A DNA stretch of 64,000 nucleotides. Origin: Candidatus Handelsmanbacteria bacterium (GTDB lineage: Bacteria > Latescibacterota > UBA2968 > UBA8231). The stretch spans positions 1 through 64,000 of the forward strand of contig VGJS01000013.1 of assembly GCA_016867395.1 (NCBI GenBank), in the 5' to 3' direction. Of this stretch, positions 41,558 to 48,807 are shown piece after piece. The notes below the pieces were generated by a model that had not been told where the DNA came from, did no database searches, and worked only from the letters and a program-made list of their open reading frames with translations. The translations under genes and the position numbers were made by a program. Each line of letters opens with the position of its first letter. Position 1 is the first letter of the stretch.

Positions 41558-42916
41558 TCAGAAGGTGCTCTCCTTGGTGGTGATGGGGCACCAGCGCGAG
41601 ACCAGCAGAAAATCCATCAGGGCCTGCTGCGCCCCGGGTGTGCCGATGTGGCGCAGGGCCTCGGCGCTGTGGTTGCGCACGTAGCGGTTGTTGTCCTGTA
41701 GGGCCCTGGCCAGGGCCGGCACCGCCGCATCGGCCCGGGCGCTGAAATGGGCCAGGGCATAGGCGGCGTTGAAACGGGTCTGGGCGTCCTCATCGGCCAG
41801 CAGCCTGGCCAGGGCCGGCACCGCGATTTCGGGCTGGCCGGCTATGGTGCCCAGGGCCTCGGCTGCGTGGCGGCGCACAAAGGGCGAGGGATCAGCGCCC
41901 AGGCGGGCCAGTTGCCCCACGGCCTCGCCGGCCTGGCTGCCCATATCGCCCAGGGCATAGGCAGCGCAGCCCCGGGCCTGTTCGTCCGTGTGGGCGAGGG
42001 CCTCGATCAAACTCGGCACCGCGGCCCGGCCGGCCAGGGCCAGGCCATAGGCGGCGTCGATCTGGACCTCCTTGGCCTGGCTGCCCAGGGCCTGGGCCAG
42101 GACAGGCACCCCGGGGCCGCCAGCGGCGCCCAGGGCATAGGCCGCCTTGAGGCGCACCGGCTCGGAGGCGTGGCGCAGGGCTTCGGCCAGGGCCGGGTCG
42201 TCTGGATCGGCGGCGGGCGCGGCAGCCTGGCGGCCCAGGTGCCACTGCCACAGTTGGGTGGCCACGGGCCCGTCCTGCCAGTCCCCTTGCCGGTGGTTCC
42301 AGCAGGGGCCGGCGGGCTCCTCCATGCGGGTAAACTGGAACTTCATCATGTAGCGGTTGTGATCCGTCTGGTTGGGCGTGGCCCGGTGCCAAAGGTCGAA
42401 GTGGACCAGGGTGGCGGTGCCGGCCTCGCCGCAGACGGAAAGGTGGGTCTCGTCGGCTTCGCTGGCGGCCCGTTGCTCGTAACACTGGGTGCCAGGCATC
42501 ACCGCGGTGGGGCCGTTCTCCAGCACGGTGTCCTGGGGATAGTAGAAGATCATCACCCAGCGGGTGCGGTGGGAGCGCACCTTGTGGAAGCCCCAGTAGC
42601 TGTCTTTGTGCCAGCCGCCCCCCTTGCCCTGGGCCGGGTTGATGTGGCAGTGGCGGTGGGAGTGCATGAGGTAGGAGGGGCCCAGCAGGCTGGCCAGCCC
42701 CCCGCTGAGCACGGGGTCGGCAAAGACCTGGTACAGTTCGGGGATGCGGGGCAGCACGTTGTTGCCGGGGTTGCCTTCCTTGGCGAAGACCTCCTCGGTG
42801 CGGCGGTAGACCTCCTGGTGGAACTCGGGGGGGAGCTGGGTCCTGAGGGTCAGGTATCCGTGCTGCAGGAAATGCTGCACCTGGGCGTCGCTGAGCAACA
42901 GGGGCTGATCGGCCAC
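41558..42916 (-). CDS. PhyH dioxygenase fused to C-terminal HEAT repeats
   Basis: 452 residues. Residues ~1-225 are a complete PhyH domain: H103/D105 in 'GGGWHKDSYWGFHK', distal H177 in 'VHFDLWHRATPN', and 'RYMMKFQFTRM' as the basic strand. Residues ~240-440 are six or so HEAT/PBS-lyase-type repeats of about 31 residues: 'EPVRLKAAYALGAAGGPGVP', 'KEVQIDAAYGLALAGRAAVP', 'EQARGCAAYALGDMGSQAGE', 'PFVRRHAAEALGTIAGQPEI', 'AQTRFNAAYALAHFSARADA' and 'RYVRNHSAEALRHIGTPGAQ'. The repeats form a curved protein-binding or chromophore-handling surface, so the oxygenase may act on a carried or protein-bound substrate. Confidence 0.85.
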   Translation of the reverse strand: MADQPLLLSDAQVQHFLQHGYLTLRTQLPPEFHQEVYRRTEEVFAKEGNPGNNVLPRIPELYQVFADPVLSGGLASLLGPSYLMHSHRHCHINPAQGKGGGWHKDSYWGFHKVRSHRTRWVMIFYYPQDTVLENGPTAVMPGTQCYEQRAASEADETHLSVCGEAGTATLVHFDLWHRATPNQTDHNRYMMKFQFTRMEEPAGPCWNHRQGDWQDGPVATQLWQWHLGRQAAAPAADPDDPALAEALRHASEPVRLKAAYALGAAGGPGVPVLAQALGSQAKEVQIDAAYGLALAGRAAVPSLIEALAHTDEQARGCAAYALGDMGSQAGEAVGQLARLGADPSPFVRRHAAEALGTIAGQPEIAVPALARLLADEDAQTRFNAAYALAHFSARADAAVPALARALQDNNRYVRNHSAEALRHIGTPGAQQALMDFLLVSRWCPITTKESTF

Positions 42917-42940
42917 GAGACACTCCTTTTTGTCGGGTTG

Positions 42941-42967
42941 CCGGAGAAAAAGTACCGTCTTCTCCGG
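42941..42967. repeat. Inverted repeat in a divergent intergenic region
   Basis: CCGGAGAA (42941-42948) and TTCTCCGG (42960-42967) form a perfect 8-bp inverted repeat with an 11-bp spacer, between the PhyH-HEAT gene and the SLOG-like gene. A weak plus-strand -10 (TATATT, about 42982) lies just downstream, so it may be an operator. Confidence 0.35.
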
Positions 42968-43015
42968 ACGCGATCAAGGGTTTATATTCTGAATCCTCTG
43001 AGAAAGGAGTAGGTC

Positions 43016-43573
43016 ATGACCTTAGATCCCAGGGATTGTATCCTCTTCAGCGGTGGGGCCAACGGGGCCGAGAGCGAATTTGGCGCCAACGCCGAAAGGC
43101 TGGGCATCGATGAGGTGAATTTCACCTTCGAAGGCCACCAGATCGCCCGCCATCGCGGTATTCGGGTACTCAACCATGAGGAGTTGCAGAAAGGCGACGT
43201 CAGCCTCGGGTACATCTCCCGCCTTCTGCACCGCACCTACACCGAAACCCCCACCTTCCGCAAAATCTTACAAAGCATCTGGTACCAGATCAACGAGGGC
43301 CAGGAGGTCTACGTGGTGGGCAAGATCCAGGAGGACGGCACGGTCAAAGGCGGCACGGGCTGGGGCGCCGAGTTCGCCAAGCTGTGCAACAAACCTCTCT
43401 TTGTCTTTGACCAGGGCAAGGAGGGGTGGTTCCACTGGCAGGAAGAGCGCTGGGTCCCCATCGAGGCGCCAGTGATCCGGCACCCCCACTTCACCGGCAC
43501 CGGGACGCGCCTGCTGGAGGAGAAGGGCCGGCGGGCCATCGCCGGGCTCTTCGATCGCTCGTTCAAGTCCTGA
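43016..43573 (+). CDS. SLOG-like Rossmann-fold protein, unknown function
   Basis: 185 residues behind AAAGGAG. The N-terminal 'CILFSGGANGAESEFGANAE' resembles the first strand and Gly-rich loop of SLOG/LOG-type nucleotide- or ligand-binding proteins, and 'VYVVGKIQEDGTVKGGTGWG' then 'AEFAKLCNKPLFVFDQ' gives the second GGTGWGAE-type motif, comparable to the family's 'GG.GT.eE'. 'WFHWQEERW' and 'HFTGTGTRLLEEKGR' finish the domain. SLOG proteins include cytokinin-forming phosphoribohydrolases and nucleotide sensors in conflict systems; which applies here is not known. Confidence 0.6.
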   Translation: MTLDPRDCILFSGGANGAESEFGANAERLGIDEVNFTFEGHQIARHRGIRVLNHEELQKGDVSLGYISRLLHRTYTETPTFRKILQSIWYQINEGQEVYVVGKIQEDGTVKGGTGWGAEFAKLCNKPLFVFDQGKEGWFHWQEERWVPIEAPVIRHPHFTGTGTRLLEEKGRRAIAGLFDRSFKS

Positions 43574-43579
43574 CCAGGG

Positions 43580-43777
43580 ATGCGGCGCGTTTCGCTCCCA
43601 GCTGGAAAGCGCTGGTGGCTGAGCCTGGGATTGCTGGTTGTGGGACTGCTGGGGGTTCGTATGGGCTGGGCCGGGGCCGGCATGGCCCAGGGGCCGCCCT
43701 TCGAGCTGGATGCCCGGCCGGTTCATGTCCAGATCGGATCGGCGATCGGGCCGCCCCTTGAGCTGGGGTTCCGCTGA
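43580..43777 (+). CDS. Small signal-peptide/membrane protein
   Basis: 65 residues: a basic start (MRRVSLPAGKRWW), a hydrophobic stretch 'LSLGLLVVGLLGVRMGWAGA', and a short tail 'FELDARPVHVQIGSAIGPPL'. It looks like an exported or membrane-anchored peptide. The ribosome binding site (CAGGG) is weak. It lies between the SLOG-like gene and the formylglycine-generating-enzyme-like gene, with 6-11 bp gaps, supporting a real gene in that operon. No family recognised. Confidence 0.4.
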   Translation: MRRVSLPAGKRWWLSLGLLVVGLLGVRMGWAGAGMAQGPPFELDARPVHVQIGSAIGPPLELGFR

Positions 43778-43788
43778 AAGAGTCAGGT

Positions 43789-44895
43789 ATGGTTGGAGGC
43801 GCAGCGTTACTGGCGGGGTTCTGGCTGTGGACCGCTGCCGCTGCCGCCAGTTATGGACCGGTGGTGACCAACGTGCTGGCCAAACAGCGGCCCGGCACCA
43901 AACTGGTGGACATCACCTGCGATGTGCAGTACGCAGGCAGTGGGCCGATGGTGATCTCGGTGCAGGTTTCCGCCGACCGCGGGCGCACCTGGCAGGTGCC
44001 GGTGCGCAGCCTGAGCGGGGATGTGGGCCGGGGTATCCGGGCCGGCACGGGCAAACACATCGTCTGGGATGCTGGCGCCGACCTGCCCCATGCCTTTGGG
44101 GCCGATTACCGGCCGCGGGTGATCGCCGAGTCCACCGAACCCGGCGAACCGGGTGCAGTGGTCGAGCGCGAACTGAGCGCGGCGCTGCCGGGCGGGGTAA
44201 CGATGGAGTTCGTGTGGGTCGAGCCAGGCTTCTTTCTGATGGGGGCGGCGCCCGGCGAGAAGGGGCGCAGCAGCGACGAGGCGCCCCAGCACGAGAAGGA
44301 GATCGGCCGGGGTTTTTATCTGGGACGGTTCGAGGTAACCCAGGCGCAGTGGGAGGCAGTGATGGTTACCCGGCCCTGGGCTGACGGGGTCTACGTCCTG
44401 GACCAGCCCGAGTGCCCGGCGGTGAACATCTCCTGGCTCGACGTGCATCAGTTCATCCACCGGCTGAACGAAGCGGCAGGGGACTCCCTCTACCGCCTGC
44501 GCACCGAGGCCGAGTGGGAGTACGCCTGCCGGGCGGGCACCACGACCCGGTGGTCCTATAGCAATGCGGAGAGTCAGCTGACTGCGTACGCCTGGTTTTA
44601 CGAGAATACCTGGCATGCCGGCTCCATCCACGCCCAGCCGGTGGGTACCATGTTCTCCAATCCTTGGGGCCTGTACGATATGCACGGCAACGTCTGGGAG
44701 TGGCGCCAGGACTGGTTCGAGTTCTATGCTGCCAGCAAGGCACCGGCAGCTGGCAGCCGCGTCGTGGGCCGGCGGGTTATGCGGGGAGGCGGCTTTGGCA
44801 ACGACGCCAGCCACCTGCGCTCGGCCGACCGCGCGGCCAGCGATCCGGGGACGTGCGGCCACGACCTGGGCGCACGCCTGGTGCGGATCAGGTGA
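43789..44895 (+). CDS. Exported formylglycine-generating-enzyme (FGE)-sulfatase-type protein
   Basis: 368 residues with a signal peptide ('ALLAGFWLWTAAAAASYGP'). Residues ~25-125 form an N-terminal sandwich domain ('VVTNVLAKQRPGTKLVDITC', 'VSADRGRTWQVPVRSLSGDV') common in FGE-like proteins of Planctomycetota-type bacteria. The FGE domain has 'FVWVEPGFFLMGAAPGEKGR', 'FEVTQAQWEAVM', 'LRTEAEWEYACRAGTTTRWS' and 'GLYDMHGNVWEWRQDWF', with 'RVMRGGGFGNDASHLRSADR'. True FGEs convert a sulfatase Cys to formylglycine; the copper-binding cysteines of bacterial FGE are not obvious here, so this may be a structural homologue. No sulfatase gene is in the window. Confidence 0.78.
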   Translation: MVGGAALLAGFWLWTAAAAASYGPVVTNVLAKQRPGTKLVDITCDVQYAGSGPMVISVQVSADRGRTWQVPVRSLSGDVGRGIRAGTGKHIVWDAGADLPHAFGADYRPRVIAESTEPGEPGAVVERELSAALPGGVTMEFVWVEPGFFLMGAAPGEKGRSSDEAPQHEKEIGRGFYLGRFEVTQAQWEAVMVTRPWADGVYVLDQPECPAVNISWLDVHQFIHRLNEAAGDSLYRLRTEAEWEYACRAGTTTRWSYSNAESQLTAYAWFYENTWHAGSIHAQPVGTMFSNPWGLYDMHGNVWEWRQDWFEFYAASKAPAAGSRVVGRRVMRGGGFGNDASHLRSADRAASDPGTCGHDLGARLVRIR

Positions 44896-44898
44896 AGC

Positions 44899-45567
44899 CT
44901 ACTCGAACTGCTGGCGGAACCGGGCGAACTCGGCGCGCAGGTCCTCGAGTTGCTGGCCCAGTTGCTGCACCTGGGTTTCGAGCGCAGCGAGGCGTTCGTT
45001 TTCGGCCCGCACCTCCAGGGCCGCCGGTTCGAGGCGGGGGGCTCGTTCCTCCACCGGCAGCTGGGGTTCGCCGCAGAGCAGGTGGGCGTAGCGCGATTCC
45101 TTGCGGCCCGACTGGCGGGGCAGGCGGACCACCAGGGCGCCGGCCGGGCGTTCCATCAGGGCTTGCAGCGCGGCTTCGACCTCTTCGAGGGTGGCAAACT
45201 CCCAGAGCCGGCTGCAATGGCCGCGCAACTCGCCCACGGTCTGTGGGCCGCGCAGGAGCAGTTCGCAGACCAGGGCCAGGGCCGGCCGTTCCAGGGCCAG
45301 GGTCTCTCCGGCGCGGTGGTAGTACTTGGGCACCCGCTGCTCGGCCCCGCTGACCATCCGGGCCAATTGTTTGAGGCGCAGGTTGTCGAGGGCGCGGACC
45401 ACGGTCTTCTCGTCGAACTCCACCACCGGGTCGCGGTTGTTCTTCTGGTTGCAGGCCGTGGTCAGGGAGTTGAGGGTTAGAGGATAGTACTCGGGGGTGC
45501 TGAACTCCTTTTCGATGAGGGCACCCAGCACCCGCGCCTCCACCAGATCCAATTGCGGTTCGGTCAT
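44899..45567 (-). CDS. yceH: YceH family (DUF480) protein
   Basis: 222 residues, starting MTEPQLDLVEARVLGALIEK, with 'TPEYYPLTLNSLTTACNQKN' and 'NRDPVV' and the twin winged-helix outline of DUF480 ('LLLRGPQTVGELRGHCSRLW'). The C-terminal ~35 residues form a coiled coil ('AALETQVQQLGQQLEDLRAE'). The function is unsettled; winged-helix folds suggest nucleic-acid binding. No Shine-Dalgarno precedes the ATG at 45567, but a near-consensus promoter places the predicted transcription start on this codon, so the mRNA may be leaderless. Convergent with the FGE-like gene (3-bp gap). Confidence 0.85.
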   Translation of the reverse strand: MTEPQLDLVEARVLGALIEKEFSTPEYYPLTLNSLTTACNQKNNRDPVVEFDEKTVVRALDNLRLKQLARMVSGAEQRVPKYYHRAGETLALERPALALVCELLLRGPQTVGELRGHCSRLWEFATLEEVEAALQALMERPAGALVVRLPRQSGRKESRYAHLLCGEPQLPVEERAPRLEPAALEVRAENERLAALETQVQQLGQQLEDLRAEFARFRQQFE

Positions 45568-45573
45568 AAAGAA

Positions 45574-45603
45574 AGTATACCGCCGGATCGGCAAAAAGGT
45601 CAA
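45574..45603 (-). promoter_or_regulatory. Sigma-70 promoter positioned for a leaderless yceH mRNA
   Basis: Minus-strand TTGACC (45598-45603) and TATACT (45574-45579) with an 18-bp spacer. The expected start, about seven bases past the -10, coincides with the A of the yceH ATG at 45567. Confidence 0.65.
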
Positions 45604-45639
45604 TCAGGTTCCCGACCGCTCAAATCAGAGGAGAAGGTC

Positions 45640-46086
45640 ATGGTCATCGATCAGCTGAAGAACGCGCATTACTACTACCATCTGGGCGAGGGCATCGCCG
45701 CGGCGCTGCGTTACCTGCAGAACACCGACGCCACCAAGGTGGAGCCAGGCCGCTATGCCCTCGACGGGGACGATCTCTACGCCATGGTGCAGCAGTACGA
45801 CACCAAGCCCAAGGAGCAGGGGTTCTGGGAGGCGCACCGCAAGTACATCGACGTGCAGTACGTGGCCCAGGGCACCGAGCACATGGGCTTCTGTCCGCTC
45901 AGCCAGTTGCGGCCCCAGCCCTACGACGAGGAGAAGGATTTCCTCAAGGCCGAAGGCGAGGGGGAGTTCCTGACCATGCGGGCCGGCACCTTCATGATCC
46001 TGGGCCCCGACGACGCCCACATGCCGGGTATGGCGGCGGGCAAGTCGGAGCCGGTGCGTAAGGTGGTGGTCAAGGTGCGGATTTAG
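45640..46086 (+). CDS. YhcH/YjgK/YiaL family sugar anomerase (NanQ-like)
   Basis: 148 residues; GGAGAAGG precedes the ATG at 45640. The cupin-like barrel shows 'GFWEAHRKYIDVQYVAQGTE' (HxxxxD metal-binding pattern), 'MGFCPLSQL' and 'FMILGPDDAHMPGMAAG' (the conserved P.d.H.P), typical of the family. E. coli YhcH (NanQ) speeds anomerisation of N-acetylneuraminate, so a sialic-acid-like sugar is possible here, in keeping with the sialidase-like genes at 3-6 kb. It starts a run of seven plus-strand genes that ends with an ABC transporter at 52611. Confidence 0.85.
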   Translation: MVIDQLKNAHYYYHLGEGIAAALRYLQNTDATKVEPGRYALDGDDLYAMVQQYDTKPKEQGFWEAHRKYIDVQYVAQGTEHMGFCPLSQLRPQPYDEEKDFLKAEGEGEFLTMRAGTFMILGPDDAHMPGMAAGKSEPVRKVVVKVRI

Positions 46087-46088
46087 CC

Positions 46089-47156
46089 ATGCCGCTGCGG
46101 GTGGGCATCCTGGGGGCCCGGCGCGCCCTCTTCATGGTGGGCTGCCGGGCGGCCTTTCCCGAGCAGTTGCACCTGGCCGGGATCTGCGATCTCCGCCCCG
46201 AACGCGCCGAGCGGGCCGCCCAGCAGCACAACATCGCCAAGACCTATCCCACCTACGAGGCGATGCTGGAGGACAAGGGTATCGACCTGGTGGTGATCGG
46301 CACCCCGGACCACCTGCACGGGGGGCAGGCCATCCAGGCCCTGGAGGCCGGCAAACACGTGCTCAGCGAGATCCCGGCCGCCTATACCATCGCAGAATTG
46401 CGCCGCCTGGTGGAGTTGGAGGAGCGCACCGGGCTCAAGTACGCGATGGGCAATGAGGTGCGCTGGTTTCCGTACCTCGAGGCGGCGAAAAAGATGGCCG
46501 AGGACGGGTACTGGGGCCGGCTCTTCTACAGCGAGGCGGGGTACCTGCACAACCTGCGCCTGGAGGGCTGGAGGCAGACCGAGGCTAAGGACGGCGCTCC
46601 GCACTGGCGCTTCGACCCGCGCCAGCCGCAAACCACCTTCCTGGGCGGCGGGCCACACGCCTTCGATACCCTGCGCTGGCTCAGCGGGGAGCGCAACTGG
46701 GTGGAGGTGTACGCCTGCGGCAACACTCCCTACGTGGAGCCGCACCCGGAACCGGCCCACGCTGTGGCCCTGCTCAAGGCCGCCTCGGGCATGGTCACCA
46801 AAGTCGATTGCAGCTACGCCATGATCCGGCCCTATTGCCTGTACTTCAACCTCTTCGGGGACCAGGGCACCTTCGAGACCTCCCGCTCCGAGGCTGCAGG
46901 GCTTTTCTACACCCACAAGATTCCCTACATGGACCGCCTGGAGAAACTGGCAGTGCCCTATGCCACCCGGCCCGGCCACGCAGCGGCCGGCCACGGCTCC
47001 TCCGAGGTCCACATGGTCGGGGATCTGCTGGAGGCCATCACCCAGGACCGGCCCGCCGCCATCTGCGCCCGGGAGGCGGCCCGCTCCATCGCCCCGGCCA
47101 TCTGCGCCCTGGAATCCATTCACACCGGCAAACCCGTGCAGATCCCGCCTTTCTGA
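46089..47156 (+). CDS. Gfo/Idh/MocA family oxidoreductase
   Basis: 355 residues, two bases after the anomerase stop. The Rossmann start 'PLRVGILGARRALFMVGCRA' keeps the GxxGxx pattern in degenerate form (GILGARR). 'GIDLVVIGTPDHLHGGQAIQ' and 'LEAGKHVLSEIPAAYTIAEL' follow; the usual EKP is 'EIP', losing the conserved Lys, seen in a minority of members. The C-terminal domain has 'FLGGGPHAFDTLRWLSGERN' with the substrate-site His. Likely a sugar oxidoreductase or isomerase using NAD(P). Its place between the anomerase and two NodB-like genes suggests that it modifies a free or activated sugar. Confidence 0.85.
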   Translation: MPLRVGILGARRALFMVGCRAAFPEQLHLAGICDLRPERAERAAQQHNIAKTYPTYEAMLEDKGIDLVVIGTPDHLHGGQAIQALEAGKHVLSEIPAAYTIAELRRLVELEERTGLKYAMGNEVRWFPYLEAAKKMAEDGYWGRLFYSEAGYLHNLRLEGWRQTEAKDGAPHWRFDPRQPQTTFLGGGPHAFDTLRWLSGERNWVEVYACGNTPYVEPHPEPAHAVALLKAASGMVTKVDCSYAMIRPYCLYFNLFGDQGTFETSRSEAAGLFYTHKIPYMDRLEKLAVPYATRPGHAAAGHGSSEVHMVGDLLEAITQDRPAAICAREAARSIAPAICALESIHTGKPVQIPPF

Positions 47157-47165
47157 GGCCAGCGC

Positions 47166-48803
47166 ATGAGTGACACCCCCCCGGCCAGCATCCTGGTGTT
47201 GGCCGACCGCGCCGACCGGTTCTTTGGCGCCCCCGAGATCCTGGCCGAGCTGCTCGCCCTCGAAGGGATCAACGACGTGGAGCCGGCGCCGCTGGAAAGC
47301 TGCGACGAGCAGCTCTTGCAGGGCCGCTCACTGGTGATCGTCGGCCCGGCCGACCCTTCGCCGCGCGTTGTCGAGTTGTTGCTGGCCCACGCCGAGGCCG
47401 GCGGCGGCCTGATCTGCCTGGCCCCCGGCGAGGCTTTTGCCGCCAGGCTGGGGCTCAAACCCCTAATGAAGGGGCTGCGGCATCCGCGCGTTCAGTTGGA
47501 GTTGGCGGGTTTCCCAGAGGCCGGGCTGCCGGTGCGGGGCTGGGCGCAATTTTATGAAGGAGAGGGCCAGGTGCTGGGCCGTCTCCTGGACCGCGAGGGG
47601 AAGCCGGCAGGGTTCCCGGCCCTGCTCCTGCGTGAGCACGGCAGGGGGAAGATCGCGGTGCTGGCCTGGGACCTGGGGGCCAGCATCTATCTCCTGCGCC
47701 AGGGAGACCCGCTGCTGGCGGGGGGCCGTTCCTCGGGCTTTGCGCGGATGCGGCCCTCCGACCTCTTCGAGGGCTGGCAGGACGCGGTGGATCAGGGGCA
47801 GCCGGTGGCGGACCTGCACTGCCATCTCCTGCGCGAGCTGGTCCACCAGGTGTGGCCGGCTGATTCGGTGCTGCCCTGGTTGTGGTACTTCCCGGCCGGG
47901 GCGCGGACCATGATGTTGTTCAGTTCGGATGACGACTGGTCCACGCGCGAGCAGTTCGAGTGCCTGATCGAGTCCTGCCGGCGCCACGAGGCGCGTCTCA
48001 CCTTCTACCTGGTGCAGAAGAGTGTGGTGGACCGGGCCTGGATGGAGGAGTTGCTGGGCCAGGGTTTTGATTTCTCCATCCACCCCGACCTGCCGCCGCC
48101 CACCGGGGCCCGGTGGGAGGAGCGACTGGCGGCGCACGTGCGGGAGTTCCGCGACAGGTACGGGCGGGGGCCGGGCCTGTCGGTGCGCAACCACGCCATC
48201 GCTTGGTGGGGCTACGTGCAGGGGGCGCGGCTGGAGGCGGCCCAGGGCTTTGTCTGCGACAACAACTGTTTTTCACTCCTGCCCCAGGGCCGGCACTACA
48301 TGGCCGGGGCCGGTCTGCCCCTGCACTTTTCTGACCTGAACGGCCAGGTGCTGCCAGTGCTGCAACTGCCCACCCAGTTCTCGGACGAGACCACCCTGGG
48401 GGGACAGGGTTTCCCCTTCTCGCTGAACCTCACCCCGGAGCAGGGGATCGAGTTGGTGATGGGACTCCTGCGCCAGAACGCGGCCGGGGCGCACAGCCTG
48501 CTCTGCGCCAACGCGCATCCGGTCTCCTTTGCCACCTATAGCGCCCCGCTTTGGGAGCCGGTGATGGAAGAGGCCAGGAAAGAGGGCATCCTGGTGTGGA
48601 GCGTCGACCAGTTCTGCCGTTTCTGGCAGGCCAGGCGCCAGGTGCGACTGCGGCCCATTCCCAAGGGTGATGGCCGATTGAGATTGCCCAGAGCGGATTT
48701 TCCGGGGTTGGAGGTGATGGTGCCGGTGGAAGCCGTGCCGTCCGGGGCACCAGAGCGGGTGGTGGGTGTTCGGAGTTTTAGGGTTTTCAGCTTGGAGGAT
48801 TGA
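47166..48803 (+). CDS. Two-domain protein: GATase1-like N-terminus and NodB-like polysaccharide deacetylase C-terminus
   Basis: 545 residues. Residues ~1-210 have a Rossmann-like GATase1 or ThuA-type fold ('ASILVLADRADRFFGAPEIL', 'GRSLVIVGPADPSPRVVELL'). Residues ~240-510 resemble carbohydrate esterase 4: the first motif 'MLFSSDDDWSTREQFECLIE' with adjacent Asp residues, 'RLTFYLVQKSVVDRAWMEEL', 'FDFSIHPDLPPPTG' with one metal-type His rather than the usual HxxxH, and 'LLCANAHPVSFATYSA' as a late His. Such enzymes remove N-acetyl groups from amino sugars. The altered second motif makes activity uncertain. Lies 9 bp after the oxidoreductase and 4 bp before another NodB-like gene. Confidence 0.6.
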   Translation: MSDTPPASILVLADRADRFFGAPEILAELLALEGINDVEPAPLESCDEQLLQGRSLVIVGPADPSPRVVELLLAHAEAGGGLICLAPGEAFAARLGLKPLMKGLRHPRVQLELAGFPEAGLPVRGWAQFYEGEGQVLGRLLDREGKPAGFPALLLREHGRGKIAVLAWDLGASIYLLRQGDPLLAGGRSSGFARMRPSDLFEGWQDAVDQGQPVADLHCHLLRELVHQVWPADSVLPWLWYFPAGARTMMLFSSDDDWSTREQFECLIESCRRHEARLTFYLVQKSVVDRAWMEELLGQGFDFSIHPDLPPPTGARWEERLAAHVREFRDRYGRGPGLSVRNHAIAWWGYVQGARLEAAQGFVCDNNCFSLLPQGRHYMAGAGLPLHFSDLNGQVLPVLQLPTQFSDETTLGGQGFPFSLNLTPEQGIELVMGLLRQNAAGAHSLLCANAHPVSFATYSAPLWEPVMEEARKEGILVWSVDQFCRFWQARRQVRLRPIPKGDGRLRLPRADFPGLEVMVPVEAVPSGAPERVVGVRSFRVFSLED

Positions 48804-48807
48804 AACC

